Below are positions 1 through 8,844 of a DNA stretch of 64,000 nucleotides, in pieces. The stretch lies in contig JBCCHB010000020.1 of the NCBI GenBank assembly GCA_039028975.1, positions 67,673-131,672 on the forward strand. Reading direction: 5' to 3'. The stretch comes from JAHBNG01 sp039028975 (GTDB taxonomy: Bacteria > Chloroflexota > Anaerolineae > Caldilineales > Caldilineaceae). The translations under genes were made by a program, and so were the position numbers. The first letter of the stretch is position 1. Each line of letters starts with the position of its first letter. A model generated the notes under the pieces. It was given only the letters and a program-made list of their open reading frames with translations. It searched no databases and had not been told where the DNA came from.

Positions 1-2
1 CC

Positions 3-875
3 GCGGGTGCCAATCAACGTACACTGCCGCTGCAAACCCTCATTGACCGAGATGGACAGGAAAAGTCTGTTCTCAGCATCATTATCGAAGAGACGCTTCA
101 CGCAGGCATGGATAATATCTGCGTTGTGATTCAACCAGGGGATGAAGATGCTTACCGGCGGGTAGCAGGTGACCATGCCGGTTGGCTCCAATTTGCTACT
201 CAGGAAGAGCCACTTGGTCATGGTCATGCCGTCTACTGTGCTCGGGACTTTGTTGGCGATGAGCCGTTTCTCCATTTGGTGGGCGATCACTTATACGTAA
301 ATCGGGGGGATAAACGTTGTGCCCAATATCTGGTCGAGGTAGCCGAAGCCGAATCCTGTGCTGTATCAGCCGTGCAGGCAACGAGAGAAAATCTACTTCC
401 TTATTATGGCACGGTGAGCGCACGGCGAATTACGGGACAATCCGACCTATACCAAATTGAGTCAGTAGTCGAAAAGCCGACACCTACCCAGGCGGAGCAA
501 CGGCTCTTTGTGCCTGGCTTGCGGGCTGGGTATTATCTCTGTTTCTTTGGCATGCATGTGCTGACACCAACCGTATTTTCGATCTTAGAGCCGCTAATCT
601 CCCACCTTCCGCATTTTGCTGACCATAGTACTCAAAATGGCACCAACGGAACCAATCGCCCAAGCGTAACCCTCTCTGACGCATTAAACGAATTAGCCCA
701 TAGAGAGCAATACTTAGCACTGGAACAGCAGCACGATACGCGCTACGATGTAGGCGTCAAATATGGCCTGCTTACAGCCCAGGTTGCCTTGGCCATGAGC
801 GGTCAAGATCGCGATGAGGTACTGACGACACTCCTAACCCTGTTGGCTCAGCGCGAGCTGTCCAGTGAAGCATAG
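3..875 (+). CDS. GalU-like sugar-1-phosphate nucleotidyltransferase (5' end outside window)
   Basis: The open frame runs in from the left edge, so the gene is 5'-truncated by the window. The first visible residues (AGANQRTLPLQTL) match the start of the GalU/RmlA nucleotide-binding loop, where GalU has AAGLGTRFLPATK. Further GalU-like features are QEEPLGHGHAVYCARDF, the metal-site region LVGDHLY in place of the usual LGDD, VEKPTP, and a C-terminal YDVGVKYGLLTAQ resembling the GalU YDxGxKxGYLxA end. Family knowledge: such enzymes make NDP-sugars, commonly UDP-glucose from UTP and glucose-1-phosphate. The internal M at 108 is not the start, because homology continues upstream. It ends 11 bases before the next gene, so the two are probably co-transcribed in nucleotide-sugar metabolism. 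The exact sugar is not decidable. Confidence 0.8.
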   Translation, partial: AGANQRTLPLQTLIDRDGQEKSVLSIIIEETLHAGMDNICVVIQPGDEDAYRRVAGDHAGWLQFATQEEPLGHGHAVYCARDFVGDEPFLHLVGDHLYVNRGDKRCAQYLVEVAEAESCAVSAVQATRENLLPYYGTVSARRITGQSDLYQIESVVEKPTPTQAEQRLFVPGLRAGYYLCFFGMHVLTPTVFSILEPLISHLPHFADHSTQNGTNGTNRPSVTLSDALNELAHREQYLALEQQHDTRYDVGVKYGLLTAQVALAMSGQDRDEVLTTLLTLLAQRELSSEA

Positions 876-886
876 GAGAGTTGATA

Positions 887-3800
887 GTGACAACCACAAC
901 GACAATGACAACGGCCAATTCAATGAGCAGCTCAATGACCAGTTCAACAACCAGTTCTAATGCCGACACAACGGGTTCTGGCCAGCTAGTTCAAATCATT
1001 ACCTCAACCGATCGGGTTGTGCGCAACCAGCCCCTTGAGAACATCTGCAATAAGTTGACGTTGGAAGAGCTCCTAGTCGAATGTCAAGAACTGGATCACT
1101 TTCGTCGTACGAGCGAAAATCTTTATGAGCAGGTAAGAGCACTCTTCTTTCTTTATGCCATCTACCGCTTCCACATTCCTCAAAAATCAGGTGTAGCTGT
1201 TCAGGGCAACATCCCCTTTGAGGGATATACCCACCTCCTGCGTCGTCGCTTTGAGGAATCGATTGACCTATTTTTGGAAACGGTAAATTTGTCGACAGAG
1301 AATACTCAGCTAGCCGCCTTGAGCGATGGCATCGCTAGTGCACTAGCCAGCGCTTACCATAGCCTAGCCTTCCAAACCTTGGCCGATCAGGTGCGACGCA
1401 GTGTTCGCTCCTCCAGAGGGAATCAGTGGATGTTTCGCACTGGCCATCCCTTTGATCACCCCTTACGGATTCGTCGCGAACTCCTTGCTCAGAACCATGA
1501 GAGTCCCATCATCAGTGATGCTCTCTTCCCGATTTTGACAGAAGCTACGCCTGTTCGCATGGATCTGACCCATAGTGGATGGAGTGATATCTTCTTTCTT
1601 GGTATGGACTTCCCTGAAGGTGCTCGTGTTCTAAACGTCTCAGTGAATCTAAGTGTTCGCCAGCCAGGACAAACAGAGTTCCAGGAACCCCAACCACCTA
1701 TCGAAACCTATCTTCGGGTCATTGACCAGCCTATTCTACGCCTGGTCAGCGTTGATTTGGGGGCCACGGCAGAGATTGAAACGCTCGATGAGGTGTTTGA
1801 TTTTGCCCGTGACTATCTGGGGTTGATCAAAGCCGCCGTGATTGCATCTGGCATTGTTCCGCCAGGAATGGAGGGGTGTGGACAGCTTCTATCCGAACTG
1901 CTTGAGCGGGTCATTGGGCCAGGTTATGGCTTAGAAATCGTTAGCAAAGTCAATGATATTCCCAAAGGCTCTCGCTTGGCTGTCTCGACTAACCTGCTGG
2001 CATCGTTAATTGCGCTCTGTATGCGCGCGACTGGACAGACTGAAGCACTTACGGGGCAATTAACGGAAGGTGAGCGACGGATTGTGGCCGCCCGGGCTAT
2101 TCTCGGTGAATGGCTCGGTGGTTCAGGTGGTGGTTGGCAAGATTCGGGTGGTGTCTGGCCAGGAATGAAGTTGATTCAAGGTATAGAGGCCGCTGAAGGC
2201 GATCCCGAATGGGGCGTGGGCCGGGGGCGATTGTTGCCCAACCACTCTATCCTGTCTGAGGAAGATGTCTCTCTCCAAACTCGTCAGGCATTACAAGATA
2301 GCTTGGTGCTAGTTCATGGCGGCATGGCCCAGGATGTGGGACCAATTTTGGAGATGGTCACCGAAAAGTATTTGCTTCGCTCCCAGGCTGAATGGACTGG
2401 GCGGCAGGAAGCAATCCAGATCTATGATCAGGTCATCCAGATTCTAAAGGATGGGAACGTGAAGGAGTTGGGGAAGGCCACCCATCGAAACTTTGATGGC
2501 CCAATTCAGACCATTATTCCGTGGGCATCCAACTTATTTACAGAGACACTTATTGCACGGGCTAGGAAGGAGTTTGGTACTGACTTTTGGGGCTTTTGGA
2601 TGCTGGGTGGTATGTCGGGTGGCGGTATGGGCTTTATCTTTCATCCCAATCGCAAGGTAGAGGCTCAAGGTCGACTCCAAGAAATTATGAGCGAGACAAA
2701 AAAAGCACTTGAGCACGCAGTTCCTTTTGCTATGGAGCCGGTCGTCTATGACTTTACCATCAATGAGCGAGGAACCTACAGCACTCTACTTACAGGTCAA
2801 GAGGCACTGATGCCTGCTGGGTACTATACACTTACGGTTCCCGGACTGTTACGGTACGAGCAGCGTGATCTGTCACCCTTCCGCCGCGCCGAGCTAAATT
2901 GCTTTGGTGTCGCTAGCCGCAATCAACCAGAGCTGTCCGGCATGGTTCAATCTCTCTTTGATCGGCTCTTACCCGGTAGTGATGGGGAGGATGCCATGAC
3001 GGAGAGTCTGCCTAAGCTTCTAGAGTCTTATGGTTTTGATCGGGTTCAGCATGAGCAGATTCGTGGAGACCTGCGCAGCGGACGAATCGGGCTGGCCCAG
3101 AATCGGCTACCTGTACGAAGCAAAATCGAGGATGTTTCCGAGGGAGACGTCTATGATGCCACAGGAACACCCTCTAGGAATCTGATAGCCCAGGGTAAGC
3201 AAGCCATTTGTAATGGTGAAGTAGCAGTCGTATCGTTGGCTGGTGGTGCTGGCAGTCGTTGGACCCAGGGTGCTGGCGTGGTTAAGGCCCTTAACCCATT
3301 TGCAAAGTTAGGGGGTAGGCATCGCAACTTTATTGAAGTCCATCTAGCCAAGAGTCGTCAAGTAGGCGAACGCTTTGGTACACCTCTGCCCCATGTGGTT
3401 ACTACCAGCTATTTGACTCATGACCCGATAAAACAGTATCTAGCCGCTCAGGAGAATTATCAATATCCTGGCACTCTCATTCTCTCCCATGGACGGGTTG
3501 TGGGGCTGCGCATGATTCCCACCACCCGCGATCTCCGCTTCGCCTGGGAAGAGACGCCTCAACAGCTACTTGATGAACAAGCACAAAAGGTACAGGAGAG
3601 TGCGCATGCGGCACTCATTCAGTGGGCGGAACAAGCGGGCGAAGGAAAAGACTACACCGATAATTTGCCCCATCAATGTTTGCACCCAGTTGGACACTGG
3701 TACGAAGTTCCCAATATGCTCCGAAATGGTGTGCTCTCTCAATTGCTGAAAGATCGGCCCCAGCTCAAAACGCTACTGGTTCACAACGTGGATACGCTTG

Positions 3801-4342
3801 GGGCAACTGTCACAGCAGAACTCCTTGGCCGCCATCTTCAATCTGGTGCAGCCATGACCACAGAAGTAATCACCCGTCGAATCGAAGATCGTGGAGGAGG
3901 GTTGGCTCGCATTGACGGTCAGTTAAGGCTTGTTGAAGGGTTGGCCTTGCCCCATGAGCGAGTGGAATTTGACCTGACCTACTACAACTCGGCTACTATG
4001 TGGATTGATATTGATCAGCTTCTTGCTGCCTTTGATTTAACCCGCCGGGATCTAGAAGATCAGGCCAAAGTGGCCACAGCAGTGCGAAACCTGGCTGCAC
4101 GAATGCCAACTTATGTCACTCTAAAGGATGTGAAGAAACGTTGGGGCAAAGGACAAGAAGACATCTTCCCAGTGGCCCAATTCGAGAAGCTTTGGGGTGA
4201 TATGACATTGCTGCCTGAACTGAACTGCCAATTTATGGCTGTACCGAGACGTCGAGGGCAACAGCTAAAAGAGGTTGCTCAGCTGGATGGTTGGCTACGG
4301 GACGGGTCTGCAACGTATGTGGAGAGTCTCTGCCTATGGTAA
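887..4342 (+). CDS. GHMP-kinase-like / UDP-sugar pyrophosphorylase fusion protein
   Basis: A 1151-residue protein. AGGAG at 874-878 is 8 bases from the GTG at 887 but only 2 from the TTG at 881, so GTG 887 is the better start. The N-terminus is Thr/Ser-rich and low-complexity. The middle resembles fucokinase/heptokinase-type GHMP kinases: a MDLTHSGWSD segment near residue 224, a degenerate ATP loop IPKGSRLAVST, GGGWQD near 417, and GGMSGGGMGF near 575. The C-terminal third resembles UDP-sugar pyrophosphorylase (PF01704 type): SLAGGAGSRW near 780, HNVDTLGATV, EVITRRIEDRGGGLA and YYNSATMWI. Inference: it phosphorylates a salvaged sugar at C1 and then converts it to an NDP-sugar, analogous to Bacteroides Fkp but with the domain order reversed. 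The kinase glycine loop departs from GSGLGSSS, so kinase activity is uncertain. Confidence 0.72.
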   Translation: MTTTTTMTTANSMSSSMTSSTTSSNADTTGSGQLVQIITSTDRVVRNQPLENICNKLTLEELLVECQELDHFRRTSENLYEQVRALFFLYAIYRFHIPQKSGVAVQGNIPFEGYTHLLRRRFEESIDLFLETVNLSTENTQLAALSDGIASALASAYHSLAFQTLADQVRRSVRSSRGNQWMFRTGHPFDHPLRIRRELLAQNHESPIISDALFPILTEATPVRMDLTHSGWSDIFFLGMDFPEGARVLNVSVNLSVRQPGQTEFQEPQPPIETYLRVIDQPILRLVSVDLGATAEIETLDEVFDFARDYLGLIKAAVIASGIVPPGMEGCGQLLSELLERVIGPGYGLEIVSKVNDIPKGSRLAVSTNLLASLIALCMRATGQTEALTGQLTEGERRIVAARAILGEWLGGSGGGWQDSGGVWPGMKLIQGIEAAEGDPEWGVGRGRLLPNHSILSEEDVSLQTRQALQDSLVLVHGGMAQDVGPILEMVTEKYLLRSQAEWTGRQEAIQIYDQVIQILKDGNVKELGKATHRNFDGPIQTIIPWASNLFTETLIARARKEFGTDFWGFWMLGGMSGGGMGFIFHPNRKVEAQGRLQEIMSETKKALEHAVPFAMEPVVYDFTINERGTYSTLLTGQEALMPAGYYTLTVPGLLRYEQRDLSPFRRAELNCFGVASRNQPELSGMVQSLFDRLLPGSDGEDAMTESLPKLLESYGFDRVQHEQIRGDLRSGRIGLAQNRLPVRSKIEDVSEGDVYDATGTPSRNLIAQGKQAICNGEVAVVSLAGGAGSRWTQGAGVVKALNPFAKLGGRHRNFIEVHLAKSRQVGERFGTPLPHVVTTSYLTHDPIKQYLAAQENYQYPGTLILSHGRVVGLRMIPTTRDLRFAWEETPQQLLDEQAQKVQESAHAALIQWAEQAGEGKDYTDNLPHQCLHPVGHWYEVPNMLRNGVLSQLLKDRPQLKTLLVHNVDTLGATVTAELLGRHLQSGAAMTTEVITRRIEDRGGGLARIDGQLRLVEGLALPHERVEFDLTYYNSATMWIDIDQLLAAFDLTRRDLEDQAKVATAVRNLAARMPTYVTLKDVKKRWGKGQEDIFPVAQFEKLWGDMTLLPELNCQFMAVPRRRGQQLKEVAQLDGWLRDGSATYVESLCLW

Positions 4343-4364
4343 GCATTCAGCGGTAAGAATCAGT

Positions 4365-4419
4365 GGATAGTGGATGCGCTAGGGTAAACGTCCTGCTAAA
4401 CCCTAGAACATCACTATCC
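4365..4419 (+). terminator. Imperfect hairpin downstream of the fusion gene
   Basis: The left arm at 4365-4385 (GGATAGTGGATG..CTAGGGT) pairs with the right arm at 4400-4419 (ACCCTAG..CATCACTATCC). The outer 11-12 and inner 7 base pairs are separated by small internal mismatches. No long T-run follows, so it may be a weak terminator or an mRNA-stabilising 3' structure. Confidence 0.45.
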
Positions 4420-4596
4420 CTTCATCCACCAACTTCCTCTTCAACGATTGTTCAACGGACACCATGCTATCCTTCAACCAACAGTTCTCATTATTTCCTA
4501 GGTTGAGGCGGCAAAATCCTCCGTTGCTCCAGACATTGCTGGCCACTTCATCCACAGTTCATCTATCGTCCATCTGCTGATTGAAGGAGACCACAC

Positions 4597-5244
4597 ATGT
4601 GTAAAAAAACTCACCGAACAAGCGCCCAGTGGATTGCAGAACTTCGAGGCAACCTCGGGCCATTTCCTCAGCACGAAGCCCACTACGATCTATCTGCCTA
4701 TCTTTATGTTGTCCTTTCAAATCAATTGACTACGCGGCGATCTTCTCTTCCTCGGATTGCTACCCTTCATTCTCAGGAGATCAATTGCCTAATTGAAGAT
4801 TTCCTTCAGTCGTTTATGTTAAAAATGACTCAAAACGACTATGCACTGTTAGACAAATTTAGTGGTACGGGTCGCTTCCTGGCTTGGGCCGCTCAGGTAT
4901 CCATTAACATGATGATGTCGGAAATGCGTAAGGTAGAATGGCGCAACCAGTCGCTTTCCAGCGAGAAAATATATGTTGATAGCGAGACGGTTATGCCCGA
5001 GATAGAAGCCATGCGTTCGGACCTGGCAGAAGGAATTGACGAGAGCCTGGCCCACTTACCCGAACGCTACCAGCAGGCACTTCGGCGTTGTATCATGAAT
5101 GGCGATTGTGCCAAAGATGTGGCCGAAGATCTGGGGATTAGCCAAAACGCGGTGAACATTCTTGTCTATCGTGCCAAAAAAGCTATGAGAAAGCAACTCA
5201 AAAGGCGGGGCATTGGGCCAGAGGCGTTAACTGTTTTTGCCTGA
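4597..5244 (+). CDS. ECF-like sigma-70 family RNA polymerase sigma factor
   Basis: A 215-residue protein with ATG preceded by AAGGAGA at a good distance. The middle carries a sigma region-2-like helix segment (DKFSGTGRFLAWAAQVSIN). The C-terminus carries a sigma region-4 helix-turn-helix (LPERYQQALRRCIMNGD, then DVAEDLGISQNAVNILVYRA and a basic KKAMRKQLKRR tail). Such factors direct RNA polymerase to a small regulon. No anti-sigma gene is adjacent, so control may be transcriptional or through its long N-terminus (about 85 residues before region 2). Its end overlaps the convergent Nudix gene by 18 bases. Confidence 0.8.
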   Translation: MCKKTHRTSAQWIAELRGNLGPFPQHEAHYDLSAYLYVVLSNQLTTRRSSLPRIATLHSQEINCLIEDFLQSFMLKMTQNDYALLDKFSGTGRFLAWAAQVSINMMMSEMRKVEWRNQSLSSEKIYVDSETVMPEIEAMRSDLAEGIDESLAHLPERYQQALRRCIMNGDCAKDVAEDLGISQNAVNILVYRAKKAMRKQLKRRGIGPEALTVFA

Positions 5245-5721
5245 ACAGCAGATCACAACCGGTCTAATATGGTTGCTAACTTCCTGGAGAAGTATCAATT
5301 GCGAACGGGGTAGTTCGCGGGGCAATTGGTCCAATTCAAAAAATTGAGCGTCCACTACTTCATCCATATCCAGATTTAGCTCTCCACCACGCCAGTTAGC
5401 TAGAAAGTAAGCCTCTAGGCGCAACTGAAAGCCGCTCTTTATCTGAAGTAGAGAGGCAACTTCCACCTGATAGCCCGTCTCTTCGTAAACTTCGCGAGCC
5501 AAGGTCTCCTCTAGTGTTTCACCACTATTGGCGTATCCACTGGGCAATCCCCACATCATTTCGGGCGGCCGATAGCGATGCCTCAAGAGAAGTATGCGTC
5601 GCTGGTCGTCCAAAATGACGCCAGCCACACCAATGATAAATTTGTTGTGCATAAACCAGAGAAGGCGCCACTGTAGCCAGCCTCGGAGGGAGAGGAAGAG
5701 TTTTGAAAGCAACGTGTGCAT
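5227..5721 (-). CDS. Nudix hydrolase
   Basis: The Nudix box is clear: G-x5-E-x7-REVYEETGY within the segment starting GYANSGETLEE, preceded by the beta strand VAGVILDDQRRILLL. The longer frame beginning at 5823 would overlap the upstream gene. ATG at 5721 gives a normal 164-residue protein starting 22 bases after that gene's stop, so I prefer it. Nudix enzymes hydrolyse nucleoside diphosphates linked to another group (NADH, ADP-ribose, 8-oxo-dGTP, caps); the substrate cannot be told. It is the last gene of a minus-strand run lepB - permease/HAD - nudix, probably one operon. Confidence 0.85.
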   Translation of the reverse strand: MHTLLSKLFLSLRGWLQWRLLWFMHNKFIIGVAGVILDDQRRILLLRHRYRPPEMMWGLPSGYANSGETLEETLAREVYEETGYQVEVASLLQIKSGFQLRLEAYFLANWRGGELNLDMDEVVDAQFFELDQLPRELPRSQLILLQEVSNHIRPVVICCSGKNS

Positions 5722-5743
5722 GAGATTCGTACTCGGGTGTTCC

Positions 5744-7516
5744 CTAAAGCCACTCATACAGCTCCACAGACTGCTCCAAAATAATATCTGCCTCTTCCAA
5801 ATTTCGACGACTACCAAGCCCACTTAAGATTCCGGCAGTAGCCATCTGGACAGCACGTCCTGAGCGAAGATTCACGTCCGTATCGCTAACCACAAGCAAA
5901 GCATCAGGCTCTAAATCAAGTTGTTTCGCAGCTTGCAGGAGTCCCTCGCCGTGAGGCATCAAATTGCGCACATCATCCCGGGTGACAATGCTCTCGAAAA
6001 ATTCACGGCCCAAATCATATTTGCTTAAAAAATTTTCCACTGTAGCACGGCTACGGGTAGAGACAATCGCCATCTGATATCGAGGCTTCAACTCCTGAAG
6101 GATGTCAGTAACGTGGGGTAATGCGTTCAACCGTTCGGCTGAGGCATACCCGCGAATTCTGTTGAAATAGGGCATGACGCGCTCTAGATCAGATACCAGT
6201 TGAATCCGAATAAGCTGGCTAATCAGAAAGTTAACAGGTCCCTCGAGAAGAATCATTAGCTGGCGCATAGCGATCTTACGCCCTTCGGGGCCAATTATTC
6301 GATCGGCCCAGTGATATTTTTCTGAAACTTTATCTAGTAGACCTAAGTCAAGCTCAGTAAGGGTACCATCTAGATCAAAAATGATGCCTTCAATTTTCCG
6401 ACCTGCAATCAGGCCGCGAATCCTTACACCGCTTTGAGCTGTAGTAACCTCCTCAAATGGTTCTAGATCCTGCAGTTTACGATAAACATAGGAAAGGAGA
6501 ATGCGAACGCTTGCCAGCACAGGTGTTGCTAATAGTACACCCAACAGACCAAAGACGAGCGCACCACTGATAATACCGATGAAGGTGATGGCCGGATGAA
6601 GCTGCACGCGCCCACCAACAAGCCGTGGGATCAAGACAATAGTTTCATATTGGGCAATGATCGCGTAAATAATCAGGACGACTACCGCAAACGAAAATCC
6701 CTCTAGCCCAAGCCAGGTTGATTGGCTGAAAAAGGCTACCAACACACCAATTGTTCCACTGAATCCAGGCCCAACAGTGGGCAAGAATTCCATGGTTCCT
6801 GCGAGCAAGGCCAACCCCCCGGCATTGGGCATACCTACAACAGAGAGCGCGAACCATGTCAATATACCAACCACGAAAGCCAGTACTAGTTGCCCTCTTA
6901 AAAACGCACTCCAAACTGTCCCCAACTGCTGGGCTAGACGCCGAACATCTTCCTGATATTCCGTGGGAATCTGTTCCATAACAAAACGTTGCAGTTTATA
7001 TATATCCTTTAGAATCCAGAAATTAAGGACTAGGATGTATATCAATGTTAGAATCCGCGAAGTAACTTCGCGCACAACAGAAAAGGGATTGGTAGGCAGT
7101 ACAGCCAGGAGATTCCCCAATAGCCCAGCTGCATCCTGCATGAGATCTCCAACAGGCAGCGTTAAATTGCCAAATTGAAGAATACCTGAGCCGGGGTTCT
7201 GTAAATTGGTAACAAGCTGTTCTAACGTGCCTTGTAAGGATTCCCAAAGGGCCAAGATGCGGGAAAAGAAGAGGGCTGGTGTTAAAGCCAGAAGCAAAAT
7301 GAGGGTTATGTAGATTAGCGCTACAATTGCACTGCGTGGCCACCCTGTACGACTCTGGATCCAGTTAACAGGATAGCTGAGAATAAAGGCTAGCAAAAAC
7401 GTAACAATTGTCGGTGCAATCATTACGCGAAAAACAACAAGCAACCCAATGGCCATTAGAGCCAAGGCTGCAATCACAACGATTTTGGTTACGTTACTCC
7501 AACGGCGTGAATTCAA
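5744..7516 (-). CDS. AI-2E/PerM-family membrane protein fused to a HAD-superfamily phosphatase
   Basis: A 590-residue two-part protein. Residues 1 to about 350 have the AI-2E transporter (PerM/YdiK) layout: two N-terminal membrane helices, a longer extramembrane stretch with amphipathic repeats, then several helices including ALLAGTMEFLPTVGP and PRLVGGRVQLHPAITFIGI. From about residue 375 a complete HAD phosphatase follows: motif I DLDGTLT, motif II region MAIVSTRSRATV, motif IV-like LLVVSDTDVN. The start is TTG at 7516, just 1 base after the lepB stop, which suggests translational coupling. Both halves are individually well known (export or permeation of small molecules or ions, and phosphate-ester hydrolysis). 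Their fusion in one chain is unusual. The HAD half is predicted to be cytoplasmic. Confidence 0.82.
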   Translation of the reverse strand: MNSRRWSNVTKIVVIAALALMAIGLLVVFRVMIAPTIVTFLLAFILSYPVNWIQSRTGWPRSAIVALIYITLILLLALTPALFFSRILALWESLQGTLEQLVTNLQNPGSGILQFGNLTLPVGDLMQDAAGLLGNLLAVLPTNPFSVVREVTSRILTLIYILVLNFWILKDIYKLQRFVMEQIPTEYQEDVRRLAQQLGTVWSAFLRGQLVLAFVVGILTWFALSVVGMPNAGGLALLAGTMEFLPTVGPGFSGTIGVLVAFFSQSTWLGLEGFSFAVVVLIIYAIIAQYETIVLIPRLVGGRVQLHPAITFIGIISGALVFGLLGVLLATPVLASVRILLSYVYRKLQDLEPFEEVTTAQSGVRIRGLIAGRKIEGIIFDLDGTLTELDLGLLDKVSEKYHWADRIIGPEGRKIAMRQLMILLEGPVNFLISQLIRIQLVSDLERVMPYFNRIRGYASAERLNALPHVTDILQELKPRYQMAIVSTRSRATVENFLSKYDLGREFFESIVTRDDVRNLMPHGEGLLQAAKQLDLEPDALLVVSDTDVNLRSGRAVQMATAGILSGLGSRRNLEEADIILEQSVELYEWL

Positions 7517-7517
7517 C

Positions 7518-8180
7518 TTAAAATAGTCTAAACTGATTTATGGGCCAATACCGAAGCCATACACGCCCAATAATATGCTCGCGTTTGATAGAGCCAAAAA
7601 CTCTACTATCATTACTATTTGTACGATTATCACCTAAAACAAAGTAGCTAAGTGGCCCTAGCGTGATGGGAGATGTATCATAATCCGACAAATTATGCCG
7701 AAACCCTTCATCTAATTTTAGGCCATTTATATAAACGATGCCGCTATGAATCTCTACTGTTTCGCCAGGCAGGCCAATAATTCGTTTAACCAACATTTCA
7801 TTCATGGTAGGAATGTTCAATACAACGATATCGTTTCTTTGCGGTACCCGAAACCGATAGCTCAATTTGTCAATGATTAAGCGTTGATATTCAGATAGAT
7901 TCGGCTCCATACTCCGCCCATATACAACAGTTGCCTGAGCCAAGAAAAGATGAATCACCAGAGCCAAAACCAAGGCAGGCAAAACGACCTGTAAAATTTC
8001 TCTGAAGACTGCGCCTACAGAAAGCGTATAAACCGGATCCTGCCTGTCGTTTTTTTCTTCTGCCATGGACGTAGCTGAACAAAGCATAACCTCTGAAGGC
8101 CCGCTATGGTTGCTCGCACCTGGAGACATCGATGGAACGCGAGATACCATATAGTGGCCCTCCCTTTCAGATTTCCGCAT
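7518..8180 (-). CDS. lepB: Signal peptidase I
   Basis: A 220-residue type I signal peptidase that cleaves signal peptides of secreted proteins on the outer face of the membrane. ATG 8180 is preceded by GAGGAG at 6 bases. There is a cytoplasmic, low-complexity N-terminus of about 55 residues, one membrane helix (about 62-85), catalytic Ser90 in GRSMEP, catalytic Lys132 in VKRIIGLPG, and the conserved GDNRTNSNDSR near 179. Length is normal for a single-helix Gram-positive-type enzyme. It is the first gene of the run with the permease/HAD fusion and Nudix genes. Confidence 0.95.
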   Translation of the reverse strand: MRKSEREGHYMVSRVPSMSPGASNHSGPSEVMLCSATSMAEEKNDRQDPVYTLSVGAVFREILQVVLPALVLALVIHLFLAQATVVYGRSMEPNLSEYQRLIIDKLSYRFRVPQRNDIVVLNIPTMNEMLVKRIIGLPGETVEIHSGIVYINGLKLDEGFRHNLSDYDTSPITLGPLSYFVLGDNRTNSNDSRVFGSIKREHIIGRVWLRYWPINQFRLF

Positions 8181-8844
8181 GTAATACTCCTCAATTCATA
8201 CAAAAGGCCCGAAGTTAGTATATCTTTAGTCAAACAGATACACAAAACTGGATGAAGTATTTCATTCTTTTAGTCGTGTTTATAAATTGGCATTATTATG
8301 TATATCAGGATATACTTATACTTTAAAATAGCTCATCTCCCGGGTGTACGTGGATGAAATTCTCTAAGTCTACTACACTATTTGCCTTGGTAGCTACTCA
8401 GGCTATTCGCGTAGTCTTTTGGTTACATTTAGTTATAGCTCCACAGCTAATCATACTGAAATGTTCATTCCGTACATTTATGGTAGATAGGTTAATTTTC
8501 AGAATTGGGGAAGAGCTTTTTTCCAGACTAAGACTTTTACAGATACTCGCAATTCCATTCAGTGTCTGAAATATATATATAGTTCATAGGTAGTCTGAAC
8601 CAATTCCTTAGTTTATCCATCGTAGCACATCCCCTGTCCCGTACATACCTTGTAAGTGATGACCAGCCTATTCGTCAATTGTAACGTAGGAATGATCGTA
8701 ACTCTGAACTACTAATTGAGCTGAACAGTACCTGCTTTAAGTATAGTGGTCACTGCCATAGAGTAAACCTGAGTGTTAGTCATTAAAAAATATTGTTTCG
8801 TCTATTGGCACAGTGTATTTACATCCAACAATTATACTAGGTAA
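8181..8844. other. Intergenic stretch between divergent lepB and GH3-like genes
   Basis: About 660 AT-rich bases between divergently transcribed genes, so both promoters should lie here. A 71-codon open frame at 8354-8569 has no ribosome site and no recognisable composition, and I do not call it. No repeat or RNA fold stands out. Confidence 0.5.

Noticed and set aside
8354..8569. 71-codon hydrophobic open frame between lepB and the GH3-like gene
   Set aside because: AT-rich gap where hydrophobic codons arise by chance; no ribosome site.
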